A stretch of DNA of 64,000 nucleotides from the NCBI GenBank assembly GCA_963791805.1, contig CAWBTU010000006.1:248001-312000 (forward strand). The letters run 5' to 3'. Below, one piece after another: positions 42,654-52,004 of this stretch. Source of the DNA: JACMJL01 sp963791805. GTDB lineage: Bacteria > Bacillota > Clostridia > Clostridiales > Clostridiaceae. Positions within the stretch are counted from its first letter, which is position 1. Each line of letters begins with the position of its first letter. The position numbers were made by a program, and so were the translations under genes. The notes below the pieces were generated by a model. It did not search any database, was not told the origin of the DNA, and saw only the letters and a program-made list of their open reading frames with translations.

Positions 42654-42682
42654 ATTATAGAGAGGCAGGGAGAGTTTGTCAA
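42654..42682 (-). promoter_or_regulatory. Consensus promoter of the ABC exporter operon
   Basis: On the minus strand TTGACA and TATAAT are exactly 17 bp apart. The start would be near 42647, so the inverted repeats lie in the first 45 transcribed bases, where a bound repressor would block elongation. Confidence 0.8.
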
Positions 42683-42845
42683 GGGACAATATTCATATTT
42701 ACTAGTAGTATTGCATTTCCATTTAAGGAATTATGTGAATTTTATATTTTCTTATGTGAACTTTATGTGGTTTTCACTTTTTTGTTTTTATAGGATTTAT
42801 TTATGATATAGTGATTATATTAAATAAAAGAAAGGGGAAATTAAA

Positions 42846-43832
42846 TTGGTTATTTTAGTTTGTGGCGGAGCTGGATATATAGGAAGTCATATGGTAGCTG
42901 AGCTTTTAGAAAAAGGTGAAGAAGTTGTAATCTTAGACAATCTTCAAAAAGGACATAAGGAGTCAATTTTAGGCGGCAAGTTCTATGAAGGAGATTTAAG
43001 AGATAGGCAAATTTTAGATAAGGTTTTTAGTGAAAACAATATAGATGCAGTTATAGACTTTGCAGCAGACTCCTTAGTTGGAGAGAGTGTTACAGAGCCT
43101 TTAAAATATTTTGATAATAATATAGGTGGCACAATTAATTTGTTAAAAGCCATGAGAGATTATGGAGTTAAAAAAATAGTGTTCTCATCTACAGCTGCAA
43201 CTTATGGAGAACCAGAAAGTACACCTATTCTAGAAGGAGATAAAACCTTCCCAACAAATCCTTATGGAGAGTCAAAGCTAGCAGTAGAAAAAATCTTAAA
43301 ATGGTGTGATAACGCCTATGGAATTAAGTACACTGCACTTAGATACTTTAATGCCGCAGGCGCTCATATAAGTGGGAGAATAGGAGAAGATCATAGTCCA
43401 GAAACACATTTGATTCCTCTAATACTTGAAGTAGCAACAGGAAAAAGAGAAAAAATAATGATTTTTGGTAATGATTATGCTACAGAAGATGGTACCTGCA
43501 TTAGAGACTACATACATGTAACAGATTTAGCAAATGCACATCTACTTGCACTTCATAGATTAAGTAAGGGCGGAGACAGTTTAATTTGTAATTTAGGAAA
43601 TGGTACAGGTTTTTCCGTTAAAGAAGTTATAGAAGTAGCAAGAAAAGTTACAGGCCATGAAATAAAAGCTGAAGATGCACAAAGAAGAGCTGGTGACCCA
43701 GCGATACTCATAGCTTCTAGTGATAAGGCTAAGAAGGAACTTGGTTGGGAGCCTAGATATAATTCACTTGAAACTATTATAGAAACAGCATGGAAGTGGC
43801 ATGAAAAGCATCATGAGGGATATGGAAAATAA
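42846..43832 (+). CDS. galE: UDP-glucose 4-epimerase
   Basis: Interconverts UDP-glucose and UDP-galactose using bound NAD. The extended SDR features are complete: GGAGYIGSH at the N-terminus, the catalytic Ser/Thr in FSSTAATYGEP, YxxxK as YGESK, and the substrate region RYFNAAGAH. At 328 aa it is normal. The start is TTG, preceded by AAAGGGGA. No other carbohydrate genes are adjacent. Confidence 0.95.
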   Translation: MVILVCGGAGYIGSHMVAELLEKGEEVVILDNLQKGHKESILGGKFYEGDLRDRQILDKVFSENNIDAVIDFAADSLVGESVTEPLKYFDNNIGGTINLLKAMRDYGVKKIVFSSTAATYGEPESTPILEGDKTFPTNPYGESKLAVEKILKWCDNAYGIKYTALRYFNAAGAHISGRIGEDHSPETHLIPLILEVATGKREKIMIFGNDYATEDGTCIRDYIHVTDLANAHLLALHRLSKGGDSLICNLGNGTGFSVKEVIEVARKVTGHEIKAEDAQRRAGDPAILIASSDKAKKELGWEPRYNSLETIIETAWKWHEKHHEGYGK

Positions 43833-43868
43833 TTAACGGTAAGAGTAATATTATAAATATATGCGATT

Positions 43869-43925
43869 AAATAGATAAATACCAAGATTAACATACAGTA
43901 ATCTTGGTATTTATCTATTTATTAA
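43869..43925. terminator. Long bidirectional terminator after galE
   Basis: A perfect 22-bp inverted repeat (43869-43890 with 43899-43920) around an 8-nt loop; its core is ACCAAGATTA / TAATCTTGGT. T-rich sequence follows on both strands, so it probably also ends the converging membrane-protein gene. Confidence 0.85.
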
Positions 43926-43960
43926 AAAAGTGTATGACTCAATATTTATGATAATATTTT

Positions 43961-44980
43961 CTATTTACTTTTTTCCATTTCATTAAGCTTTTGATTCATG
44001 GAATCTGTAATTTTATTTTTTATAGAGGTTTCTTGAGATGCTAATTGTTGTAGGTCATCTACAAATCTATTATATTTTGACATTGCATCGTTTGAGTAAA
44101 AGTAGATTTTATTATCTTTTACTTGAAAATTACCCTCTTCACTTAACATAAAGCTCAGTATTTCTTCCATTTTATTAATAATGTTTTTTTCAGCTTGAAT
44201 ATAATTTTTTATGTTATCCCCTGATTTAACTTGTGCATTTTCAAATCCAGCAATGATACCTTCTTTGAAATCTTTAGGAATATCTAATTTGCTGATATCT
44301 GAGTGCATGTTTTTAACAAGTTTATTAATATCCGATTCTAATTGATCAAATTCACTAATAGATGGATTGAGTCTTGCCTGCGCAGCTTTAATTTTATCTG
44401 AGCTACTGAAGGTATCAGGTGCTAAAATAGTTTCAAAGTTAATACTATCTATTTGGGACTTAAAAGATATATTCAATTTTTTGCATGAAATAAAATATTG
44501 TTCAGTTAATTTTAAGAAGGGAGCCATAGAACCATAGTCAGATTTTTTAAAGTTCTCAGGAGTTAATGTTTTCCCTTCTGTGTAATCACGAGCCATATTT
44601 ATAAATTTGTCTTTGCCAAGGTTATTTAGTCTATTTTCATCTCTTCTCTGAGAAATAGCGTTTGATGCTGATGATATTGAAGAAAATAAAAATAAGATGG
44701 ATAGTATCATGACCGCAAGGTTCTTTTTCTTTTTAAAAATAAATCTAACAATGAATATTAGAAATGAAAGCACAAGGGCCATCCCGATTATCCTTCCAAA
44801 GGCATATTCCAGTTGATTACTTCCATCACGGGAGCTGGAGTTCGAAGAAATATTTGATAATACTATACCTAATTGAATGATTATCCCTAACGTAAAGAAT
44901 ACTATCCCCATGATTTTAAAAGATTTTCTTTCTGAATGCTTTTTTTCAAGTTCATTTTCTGATGTGTAAAATTCGCTCAT
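43961..44980 (-). CDS. Hypothetical membrane protein with helical extracytoplasmic domain
   Basis: 339 aa from ATG at 44980, with GGGAGG 11 nt upstream; an earlier in-frame ATG at 45055 has no ribosome site. There are three hydrophobic segments (about 22-44, 63-84, 90-112), then about 220 residues of charged, helix-forming sequence rich in Lys, Asp and Asn. No family is recognised. The decayed TetR copy lies directly upstream and divergent. Confidence 0.75.
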   Translation of the reverse strand: MSEFYTSENELEKKHSERKSFKIMGIVFFTLGIIIQLGIVLSNISSNSSSRDGSNQLEYAFGRIIGMALVLSFLIFIVRFIFKKKKNLAVMILSILFLFSSISSASNAISQRRDENRLNNLGKDKFINMARDYTEGKTLTPENFKKSDYGSMAPFLKLTEQYFISCKKLNISFKSQIDSINFETILAPDTFSSSDKIKAAQARLNPSISEFDQLESDINKLVKNMHSDISKLDIPKDFKEGIIAGFENAQVKSGDNIKNYIQAEKNIINKMEEILSFMLSEEGNFQVKDNKIYFYSNDAMSKYNRFVDDLQQLASQETSIKNKITDSMNQKLNEMEKSK

Positions 44981-45121
44981 TTTGTATAAATCCTCCCTTA
45001 TAAGTAAGAAAATAAAATAGAATACAATCAATATTAACAAAATATTGTAATACAATCAAGTATAGAGTCAATGACTACAGTCACAATTATATTACGATAT
45101 TTCAAGATAGGAGGTAAATGT

Positions 45122-45290
45122 GTGAATACAAATAGAGCAAAATTAGAAAGACCAAAGGAGTTGATACAAAAAATAAAATATACGAAAGTGCTGCCCAGCG
45201 TTTCAAACTGCACAGGTTTGATAATGTAAGCGTAGACTCAATTGAAAAACTAGGTTTTGATACAAAGCTATCTAAACCTAGTTTCTTATA
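45122..45290 (+). pseudogene. Truncated, frameshifted copy of the TetR gene at 47384
   Basis: The region closely matches the 5' third of the TetR gene at 47384 and its leader (shared CACAATTATATTA, then GTTGATACAAAAAATAAAAT and TTTGATAATGTAAGCGTAGA). One base is missing near codon 7 compared with the intact gene, and homology fades after the first HTH helix. The remnant ends in an 11-bp hairpin AAACTAGGTTT / AAACCTAGTTT. This is partial duplication followed by decay. Confidence 0.85.
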
Positions 45291-45366
45291 AAGTACATTA
45301 ATAAAAATATCAAATGGAAGTTTACACAAAATTATTCACAGACTCCCAATCTATAAAATTTTCGCG

Positions 45367-46482
45367 CTACTTTTTTAATTTTATCTCCACATTTTTTCCA
45401 TTTGAGTCTTTAGCAATCATCTTAAGGTTTCCTAGATTATCAAAGGTTGTGGCTTCAAAGTTCAAAGAAACTTTAAACTTTATATCATCACCATCTACAT
45501 ATTCTTGACTTCCAAAAGTTGTTTGTTTGTATGTTTTCCCTTTTTCGTCAACTAAAGTTATTTTATTTATCCTACTGTTTAGGTCAGATGATGCGTCTGT
45601 TATAAATGTAATTTGCATTCCTGTTGGTGACATCTCAGCAGAAATTACATTAACAAAATTATTATTTCCCTCAGCTGAATATTTAATTGATTTGCTGTCC
45701 TTAAATTTATCATCTAACTTTATATTGTTTTCCCATGTACCATTAAGCTCTTTATATAGTCTTACTCCACCATCTTTTAACTGGATTAGTGTGTCTTTAT
45801 CTAGTTTAGATTCTGCTTCAGTAAATACAGAATTCTCTATATTATCATTTAGTGATGCAAATAATTGTATTTGGCTTAGCTTTAAATTAATTTTATTTAT
45901 ATCTACAAGCTGCCCATTAGACGACAGCACTAAATTTAACTTTATTTCTCCAGTATCTTTATTAACATCAGTATTCCAATCTGCTGAACCAGTTAAGCAA
46001 TCGCCTTCATCTCTTGCAATATACCTTCCTTTATCATCCTTAATCTCAATATCAAAACCAAGTGAATAAAAATGGCTCACTAAACTTTTGTCATCAAACT
46101 TTAAATTAAGTGATAATGCTAATTTATTTTTATCACAAGTTACATCCGTTAGTTTTATCTCAACTCCTTTATCTTTCATAGTATTATTAGTGACTACTTG
46201 CTGAACATATCCATTATCTACAGCCTTTTGAATTCCGCTATCATTGGAAAATAAAGATTTGATATTTGCAAAAGCTGTATTTCCAAAGCTAACTGTACCC
46301 AATATACATATACTAGCTACCACTGCCACAGCTACTTTATGTTTATAAGAAAACTTATCACTAGCTTGATTTTTTTTCTTTATTTGCTCAAAGGCAAGTT
46401 CTTTTTTGTCTAAAACACTTTTAGGTATTAGAATCTCCTCATTTAAGGAGTTCTCTAGCCTGTCTTCAAAATTTATATGCAT
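45367..46482 (-). CDS. DUF4179 family anti-sigma factor (ECF partner 1)
   Basis: 371 aa. A cytoplasmic N-terminal segment (about 1-45) would hold the sigma factor, one TM is at about 48-70, then a DUF4179 domain and a C-terminal beta-rich domain outside the membrane. Its start overlaps the ECF sigma gene by 10 bp. It is paralogous to the protein at 52587-53657, with the same order and topology. The signal is unknown; cell-envelope stress is a reasonable guess. Confidence 0.88.
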   Translation of the reverse strand: MHINFEDRLENSLNEEILIPKSVLDKKELAFEQIKKKNQASDKFSYKHKVAVAVVASICILGTVSFGNTAFANIKSLFSNDSGIQKAVDNGYVQQVVTNNTMKDKGVEIKLTDVTCDKNKLALSLNLKFDDKSLVSHFYSLGFDIEIKDDKGRYIARDEGDCLTGSADWNTDVNKDTGEIKLNLVLSSNGQLVDINKINLKLSQIQLFASLNDNIENSVFTEAESKLDKDTLIQLKDGGVRLYKELNGTWENNIKLDDKFKDSKSIKYSAEGNNNFVNVISAEMSPTGMQITFITDASSDLNSRINKITLVDEKGKTYKQTTFGSQEYVDGDDIKFKVSLNFEATTFDNLGNLKMIAKDSNGKNVEIKLKK

Positions 46483-47030
46483 TCAAAACTACCTCCAACA
46501 CTAATATTTTCGTTGTCTACGTTTAAGTAGTAAGTCTTCAATTGTTGCCTGGCTCTACTTAACCTAGACTTGATTGTTCCTTCTTTTTCATTAAGAATTT
46601 CGCTAATCTCCCTTGTAGTAAACCTATTAACATAGTACATTACTACTACTAGCCTATATTCAGGACTTAAATTATTTAAAATATTATCAAAATCCAATTC
46701 TTCATCAATATTGCTATTACATACAGAAGTAAGCTGAGTATTTTCTACTATTTCATAGTCTTCCATGTGCAAAATTTTATTTTTTTCAAAGATGTCATTA
46801 CATTTGTTTATTAATATTTTAATTATCCAAGTTTTAAAAAAAGCAGGCTGTCTTAGCCTCTTAATACTGCTAAAAGCGGAAATAATTGTTTCTTGAACTG
46901 CATCACCTATGTCTTCTTCATTTTTAAGTCTACTTTTAGCTACTTTATACATTTGTGGCATATATTCATTTATTGCTTGAATAAATGCTTCATTATCTCC
47001 GTTTTGAGCTCTTTTTATTAATAGTTCCAT
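46473..47030 (-). CDS. ECF-type RNA polymerase sigma factor (pair 1)
   Basis: 185 aa. Sigma region 2 is around IGDAVQETIISAFSSIKRLR with the FKTWIIKILINKCND stretch, and region 4 is LSPEYRLVVVMYYVNRFTTR followed by EISEILNEKEGTIKSRLSRA. ATG at 47030 follows AGGAGG; an earlier in-frame ATG at 47054 lacks a site. Probably held inactive by the overlapping anti-sigma factor, and autoregulated from the motif at 47077-47108. Confidence 0.93.
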   Translation of the reverse strand: MELLIKRAQNGDNEAFIQAINEYMPQMYKVAKSRLKNEEDIGDAVQETIISAFSSIKRLRQPAFFKTWIIKILINKCNDIFEKNKILHMEDYEIVENTQLTSVCNSNIDEELDFDNILNNLSPEYRLVVVMYYVNRFTTREISEILNEKEGTIKSRLSRARQQLKTYYLNVDNENISVGGSFECI

Positions 47031-47076
47031 AGTGCCTCCTAAAAATTCATACACGTATATGTTTTGTTGTACACTA

Positions 47077-47108
47077 ATTAGACCGGAAATGTATTAAATT
47101 AGTTGCAC
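47077..47108 (-). promoter_or_regulatory. ECF-type promoter motif upstream of sigma pair 1
   Basis: On the minus strand it reads GTGCAACT-N17-GTCTAAT. The same layout with identical spacing, GTGAAACT-N17-GTCTAAT, lies upstream of sigma pair 2. The AAC -35 core and GTC-type -10 are typical of ECF sigma factors. Confidence 0.75.
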
Positions 47109-47279
47109 ATAAAATCAGTGGGTAGATAAAAAACTTACATGTTCAATATTAACTGTAATATTTTATTAGTATATCATTCAGTAAAGTATAAAGGCATTGA
47201 TTTCAGAAGTAGTATCAATTTCATTATTAATTTAAGTAAATCGTTTTCATAATTGTGGTTTTAATATAATTCATGTTCC

Positions 47280-47330
47280 TTGAAATAATTTTTTCATATG
47301 ATATAATAACGGTGTGATTCGACTAGAATC
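47280..47330 (+). promoter_or_regulatory. TetR promoter and palindromic operator
   Basis: TTGAAA (47280-47285) and TATAAT (47302-47307) are 16 bp apart. GATTC-GACTA-GAATC, a palindrome with a 5-bp centre, follows at 47316-47330 over the likely start site. The TetR gene begins 54 bp later. Confidence 0.65.
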
Positions 47331-47383
47331 AACAAATACGGTCACAATTATATTATTGTTATTTAAAGTTAGGAGATAGATTT

Positions 47384-47995
47384 TTGAGTAAAGAGAAAGC
47401 TAAAATTAGAAAGACCAAAGGAGTTGATACAAAAAATAAAATATATGAAAGTGCTGCTCAGCTTTTCAAACTGTACGGTTTTGATAATGTAAGCGTAGAC
47501 TCAATTGTAGAGAAGGCTGGCGTATCTAAAGGTACTTTCTATGTGCACTTTAGTAATAAGAACGCATTGATTGGAGATTTTGTAGAAAATCTTAATTTAG
47601 ACTATCAAGCTTATATTGAAGACTTACCTAATAATTTAAGCGCATCGGACATGCTTATTATAGTATCAGGGAAAATTGCTGATAATATCAATAACCTTAT
47701 AGGATATGATCTTATGAAAATTGTATATGTAGCACAAGTAAATAGGCAGATAGATAATTTTGTATTACTGGGACACAGAAAAAAAATACAAGCTGTCTTT
47801 GAAAAAATTCTAACTCAAGGAATTATGCAAGGGGAATTTGAAGCAGACTTAGATATAGAATTTGTAATTAATCATTTTATTATTTGTATTAGAGGAATTA
47901 CATATGAATGGAGTATAATGTACCCTAATTATAATCTCAAAGATGAGGTACAGAAGCACTTTAAAATTTTACTTAAAGGGATTGTTAAACGCTAA
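47384..47995 (+). CDS. TetR/AcrR family transcriptional regulator
   Basis: 203 aa, TTG start with TTAGGAG upstream. The helix-turn-helix is NVSVDSIVEKAGVSKGTFYV followed by HFSNKNALIGDF. The C-terminal ligand domain has no recognised subfamily. A decayed partial copy of this gene lies 2.2 kb upstream, on the far side of the ECF sigma/anti-sigma pair. Split ThrE genes follow 64 bp downstream and may be in the same transcript. Confidence 0.92.
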   Translation: MSKEKAKIRKTKGVDTKNKIYESAAQLFKLYGFDNVSVDSIVEKAGVSKGTFYVHFSNKNALIGDFVENLNLDYQAYIEDLPNNLSASDMLIIVSGKIADNINNLIGYDLMKIVYVAQVNRQIDNFVLLGHRKKIQAVFEKILTQGIMQGEFEADLDIEFVINHFIICIRGITYEWSIMYPNYNLKDEVQKHFKILLKGIVKR

Positions 47996-48059
47996 AAATT
48001 ATGTTGGCACAATTAATGAACTGAAAAGCATAAGAGTATATACATAATGGAGGATTCTA

Positions 48060-48815
48060 ATGGAAGTGAAAAATATAATTGATATTGCGCTTACAGCTGG
48101 TGAAATACTATTTGTAAACGGGGCTGAATCATATAGGATAGAGGAAACAGTTGCAAAAATATGTGAATCCTATGGTTTTACTGGAGAATGTTTGTCTATG
48201 GCTAGCGGAATCTTAGTTTCTGTGGAAGATTCAGAGCTTAATAAAATTACTTCAATGAAAAAAGCAAGACAAAAGCACGTGGATTTATATAGAATAGAAT
48301 TGATTAATTCTTTTTCAAGGCAGCTAAAGAAAAATCCATTATCCTATGAAGAGGCTAAAAAAGCCTTAAATGAAATCGACCAAGCACCAAATTTTAGTTT
48401 TGGTGTTAGGACAATAGCAGCTTGTATGACTGGATTTATATATACCATTTTTTTTAGTGGGTCCATAATAGATGCATTTACAGCTTTGTTCATATGTATA
48501 ATTGTATATTTAATGCTTGAAAATATTTCAGAATTAGGTTTCTTTCAATTTTTAGAATTTTACATGGCAGGGCTTGCAATAGGAGGAGCAAGTATTTTTG
48601 CACAAATGCTTATACCTTCTATAAACAAAAACAATGTAATCTCAGGTTCAATAATGATGTTGATTCCTGGGGTAACCTTGACCAACGGAATAAAAGATGC
48701 ACTTTATGGATATTTCTTTTCTGGAATTTCCAAGTTTTGCGAGGCAATGCTTGTTATAATTGCAGTTTGCGTTGGAATAGGAACTGCCTTATTTATTGGA
48801 TTGAAAGGACTGTGA
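48060..48815 (+). CDS. Threonine/serine exporter family protein, large subunit (ThrE N-terminal part)
   Basis: 251 aa. The family start is DIALTAGEILFVNGAESYRI, then EETVAKICESYGF and the conserved SMASGILVSVED. Five helices follow, with GSIMMLIPGVTLTNGIKDAL as the ThrE hallmark. Together with the next gene it reconstitutes the ten-helix ThrE exporter. GGAGG precedes the ATG. Confidence 0.92.
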   Translation: MEVKNIIDIALTAGEILFVNGAESYRIEETVAKICESYGFTGECLSMASGILVSVEDSELNKITSMKKARQKHVDLYRIELINSFSRQLKKNPLSYEEAKKALNEIDQAPNFSFGVRTIAACMTGFIYTIFFSGSIIDAFTALFICIIVYLMLENISELGFFQFLEFYMAGLAIGGASIFAQMLIPSINKNNVISGSIMMLIPGVTLTNGIKDALYGYFFSGISKFCEAMLVIIAVCVGIGTALFIGLKGL

Positions 48816-48820
48816 TTCAT

Positions 48821-49282
48821 TTGTCTATAAAAATGATTATATTAGCATTTTGGGGTAGTATATTCCCAGTAATACTATTTAATATTGATAGAAAAAAGAT
48901 AATATGGGCAGGAATTTGTGGGGCGCTAGGATGGATAGCTTATAGTATAGTTTGTTTAAGAACCGGAAGCGCTGTGGCTGGATCATTCTTCGGTGCCTTT
49001 GTTGTTAACCTGTATAGTGAATTCATGGCGCGTAGAATAAAAACTCCAGCATCTATGTTCTATGTTCCTGGTATTTTTCCCCTTGTACCAGGTATAGTAG
49101 CTTATAATACAATAAGATATATAGTTGAACATAATTATGATAATGCAATTAGTAAAGGCATATTAACAATTGCAATATGTGGGGCAATTGCTTTTGGCAT
49201 TATGCTATCAGCCACTATTGTGAAATTTATGGAGAGAGTAAGTAAAAAAATGAAACAGAACTTTAGTAATATTCATAGTTAA
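48821..49282 (+). CDS. Threonine/serine exporter family protein, small subunit (DUF3815)
   Basis: 153 aa from TTG at 48821, with AAAGGA 11 nt upstream; ATG at 48833 is an alternative. Four to five helices carry FGAFVVNLYSEFMARRIKTP and FYVPGIFPLVPG, the DUF3815 signature matching the C-terminal half of ThrE. It starts 5 bp after the large subunit, so the two are an operon. Confidence 0.9.
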   Translation: MSIKMIILAFWGSIFPVILFNIDRKKIIWAGICGALGWIAYSIVCLRTGSAVAGSFFGAFVVNLYSEFMARRIKTPASMFYVPGIFPLVPGIVAYNTIRYIVEHNYDNAISKGILTIAICGAIAFGIMLSATIVKFMERVSKKMKQNFSNIHS

Positions 49283-49299
49283 GAAGGGCGATATTTTAT

Positions 49300-50088
49300 T
49301 TAATGATGAGAAAAATTGCATTCGTCAATCTTAAAACTGTTAACCCATCCTTCAGCTTCTTTATTTTTTTTATTAGGTATAGGTATTACTAATTTTTTCA
49401 AATCTATTAAAGTAACATGTCTATCTGAAATCCTTGAAGGGACTCCATATTCCAGTTCTATAGTATTTTTGATAATCTTCTTCTCAATTAATTTTTTATT
49501 GCCTGTAATTCCCCAATTATAATGCTTACCATTTATAAATAACCCATCACAAGTCAAAATAACTGTATGATTGGAGAAAAAAATATGATCCACTAATGTA
49601 AAAATATTTTTTATTAGTGAGCAAATTATATAGAGAAAGTATATAGTAAATGGAATAGCAAAATATACAACAATATGGTCTCTATATTTTGGAGATGTTA
49701 TCATTACTAATATAGTAGCAATTAAAGTTACAGACAGAAACCGCTTTCCGAATTGTACAAATGAGTGAAAATCATAGATTAAATTACATTTAAAATCCCT
49801 TAGAATAAACTGATTCCAAGAATTTTCGTCATAAATCCATTCAATATAATGAGTATCTTTATGGAGTATTTCTTTATATTTAAAGGCCTTAACTAAGTGT
49901 TGTATTCCCTTAACAAAACAATAAATAGGGCACACAACTATAAAAAGCATTAATGCACCTTTCCAAATAGAAGGACCGGAATTTCCATCATTGAAAAATC
50001 CAGCTATTCTAAAAAAGTAAATGCTTATAATATCAATTAAAATGAAAAATCCTAAGATTATTGAGAGTCTTATCTCCCTATAGTTCAT
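49300..50088 (-). CDS. Hypothetical membrane protein, PH-like domain possible
   Basis: 262 aa with two pairs of hydrophobic segments (about 8-28 and 44-64; 115-132 and 138-162). A C-terminal 80-residue beta-rich part contains DGLFINGKHYNWGITGNKKL, reminiscent of bacterial PH-like domains. GAGGTG lies 8 nt before the ATG. No family is assigned. It converges with the ThrE pair. Confidence 0.7.
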   Translation of the reverse strand: MNYREIRLSIILGFFILIDIISIYFFRIAGFFNDGNSGPSIWKGALMLFIVVCPIYCFVKGIQHLVKAFKYKEILHKDTHYIEWIYDENSWNQFILRDFKCNLIYDFHSFVQFGKRFLSVTLIATILVMITSPKYRDHIVVYFAIPFTIYFLYIICSLIKNIFTLVDHIFFSNHTVILTCDGLFINGKHYNWGITGNKKLIEKKIIKNTIELEYGVPSRISDRHVTLIDLKKLVIPIPNKKNKEAEGWVNSFKIDECNFSHH

Positions 50089-50546
50089 TACATGTGCACC
50101 TCAATTCTAAATATTATGTGAAACTTTAGCATAAATACAGATAGCATTAATGAAAGTTCAGAAGTATATACTATTTTGTAAAATTTACCATCCTATTTTG
50201 GCATTTTAAGTGCAGTATACCATATTATGTATGAAGATGAAATAGTTAAGCACTAATTATCCCTTTAGAATTACTAAGTACAATTAAGAGTACATTGATT
50301 CTAATAGCCATTGAAATATTTTGTAGCTATACCAATGAATATGCTCATCAATAGTCCTTTTCTAAAGTTTGATTAGTATCAAAATTCATACCTTTAATAG
50401 TTGCCTTATAATCAAGCATAATGCTGGTAGTAACAACAGCGTAGTTGAATCCTAATAGTTTTCTATGATATACTAATGACAATATTTACATAAAAATCTA
50501 GATTATCTATTAGAATACTTATTTAGAACAGGAAGAGGCGATTGCA
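50089..50546. other. Intergenic region with a possible decayed coding fragment
   Basis: On the minus strand, 50348-50480 holds a short open frame ending GFNYAVVTTSIMLDYKATIK then GMNFDTNQTLEKDY and TGA. It has protein-like composition but no start with a ribosome site, so it is probably the 3' remnant of a lost gene. Nothing else is seen. Confidence 0.3.
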
Positions 50547-51281
50547 GTGGAAAATTTCAATTGTGTTGAGGAAGCTAAGTCCATATTGAGAGATTGTATC
50601 AAACTTAAGCTTAAGGATGAGGGCTTTAAAAAAAATGGAAATACATTTTATAGGAAGAGCTCAGAGCTTATTCATGTATGTAATGTACAGTTTGGTAGAT
50701 CAAATACAAGAGATTATGCTTATTTTACATATAATATTGCAATATCCATGCCCTCTCTTTTTGATAAATTTGATATTCATAAAGATAAAGAAATAGATTG
50801 TGCTATTTTTGAGTATAGATTAGGAGAGATTATGGGCATAGTTAATAATACATTCTCAACAGATTATTGGTATGAAATTGGATATCGTTGGCCTGGTTTG
50901 GATTATGAGAAACAGTTTATGTTAAGCGCTTATAACAAGGGTGAAGACGTACAGCAAGCACAAGCTAAAGGAAAATATAAAAATCACTTGAAAAATAGAT
51001 ATGATCACAGAAATATGGAAGAGGTAAAAAGTACTATATTAAGAGATTTTGATGAAATTATATTACCGTTTTTTAACAAAGCCCAAAATGTAGATGATTT
51101 AGCAGAACTAATAATTAGTAAAAGTATCGAAGGATCCATGGCCCGAACATTTCTATTTACATATTTTATAGATAAGGGAGAGATTGCTAACGGACTAGAA
51201 GTTATTAAAGGCGTGAAGAGCGATTATTTAAAGGATAAAACTAATAAGTATCTTAGTGATAAAGGAATATGTATACAGTAG
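50547..51281 (+). CDS. DUF4304 domain protein
   Basis: 244 aa. The N-terminal DUF4304 core begins LRDCIKLKLKDEGFKKNGNT and FYRKSSELIHVCNVQFGRSN; the C-terminal part is helical. The start is GTG after GGAAGAGG. DUF4304 proteins occur singly in accessory regions, often in polymorphic-toxin immunity neighbourhoods; no toxin is present here, so a role is not assigned. Confidence 0.85.
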   Translation: MENFNCVEEAKSILRDCIKLKLKDEGFKKNGNTFYRKSSELIHVCNVQFGRSNTRDYAYFTYNIAISMPSLFDKFDIHKDKEIDCAIFEYRLGEIMGIVNNTFSTDYWYEIGYRWPGLDYEKQFMLSAYNKGEDVQQAQAKGKYKNHLKNRYDHRNMEEVKSTILRDFDEIILPFFNKAQNVDDLAELIISKSIEGSMARTFLFTYFIDKGEIANGLEVIKGVKSDYLKDKTNKYLSDKGICIQ

Positions 51282-51442
51282 ATGATATAAGACTGGTAGC
51301 GCAAGGTGAAATTAGGAAATGGTTAATAGTTAATTTTCCAATATCTTTAATTGAAAAGGAATTTCTAATATATTGTATACTGAAAAAAGCTAATCCGCTG
51401 TATCACTATTGTTTCTTACGTTCTAATAATGTTTTATTATAA
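51269..51442 (+). CDS. Possible 57-residue frame overlapping the DUF4304 stop
   Basis: ATG within the last codons of the DUF4304 gene opens a 57-codon frame (MYTVDDIRLVAQGEIRKWLI...) that ends seven bases before the MITE-like palindrome. AAAGGA is too close to the ATG for good initiation. It may be a small gene, a 5' portion cut by the element, or chance. Confidence 0.25.
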   Translation: MYTVDDIRLVAQGEIRKWLIVNFPISLIEKEFLIYCILKKANPLYHYCFLRSNNVLL

Positions 51443-51448
51443 TATGTA

Positions 51449-51683
51449 GAATATAAATGAAAAGGAACAACATAATATTTACTGCTAAGAGGTTGTTCGC
51501 TGCGCAAAGAAAGACTAAGCTAATTTATTTTCAAATTACTATCCACTCAAAACTCGCTACGCTCAAACATTTCGTGGATTTAACGCAATTTAAAAATAAA
51601 TTAGCTAAGTCTTTCTAGTGGCTCGCTCAGACAATCTCTACGCAGTAAATATCATGTTGTTCCTTTGGCGTTCATTTTTTATA
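51449..51683. mobile_element. MITE-like palindromic element
   Basis: About 235 bp whose two arms of about 90 bp are imperfect inverted copies. AAAGGAACAACATAATATTT and GACTAAGCTAATTTATTTT on the left mirror their complements on the right. The centre contains ATCCAC / GTGGAT around CTCGCTACGCTCAAAC. It has no coding capacity. An internally deleted copy is at 52463-52551 and an end fragment is near 54282. Confidence 0.8.
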
Positions 51684-51794
51684 TAATATATTTAGAATTA
51701 GCATATCTATAATTGATAAGTAATTTAGGGAATTATGTAAGGTTTTGTATTACTGTAGATATACATTTATGTTATGATTTAAATAGAATAGTTA
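51683..51794 (+). repeat. 112-bp intergenic duplication, copy A
   Basis: It starts ATAATATATTTAGAATTAGC and matches 54293-54404 with about four mismatches. It directly abuts the MITE-like element and lies 210 bp upstream of the GNAT gene. Confidence 0.9.
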
Positions 51795-52004
51795 TTGTAA
51801 ACCTAGAGAACATGGAGTTGTAGAAAACAGCTCTTTGGGCTTTCCTTTTTTTGAGAAAGCTAGTAAAATCAATATATTAATAGAATGTGGGTACATATTT
51901 AAAAGATATTTATAGGAGAATGGGAAATTGTGTATTAGGTGAAAAGCAAAGGGAATCTCTTCTTTACTTATTACTTATTCACTTTAAATAAGTGGAGGAA
52001 TTTT

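Noticed and set aside
45314..46069. Plus-strand open frames opposite the DUF4179 gene
   Set aside because: They are antisense shadows of the anti-sigma gene and have no ribosome site.
51449..51683. CRISPR-like or tandem repeat array
   Set aside because: The repeats are two inverted arms of one palindrome, not spaced direct repeats.
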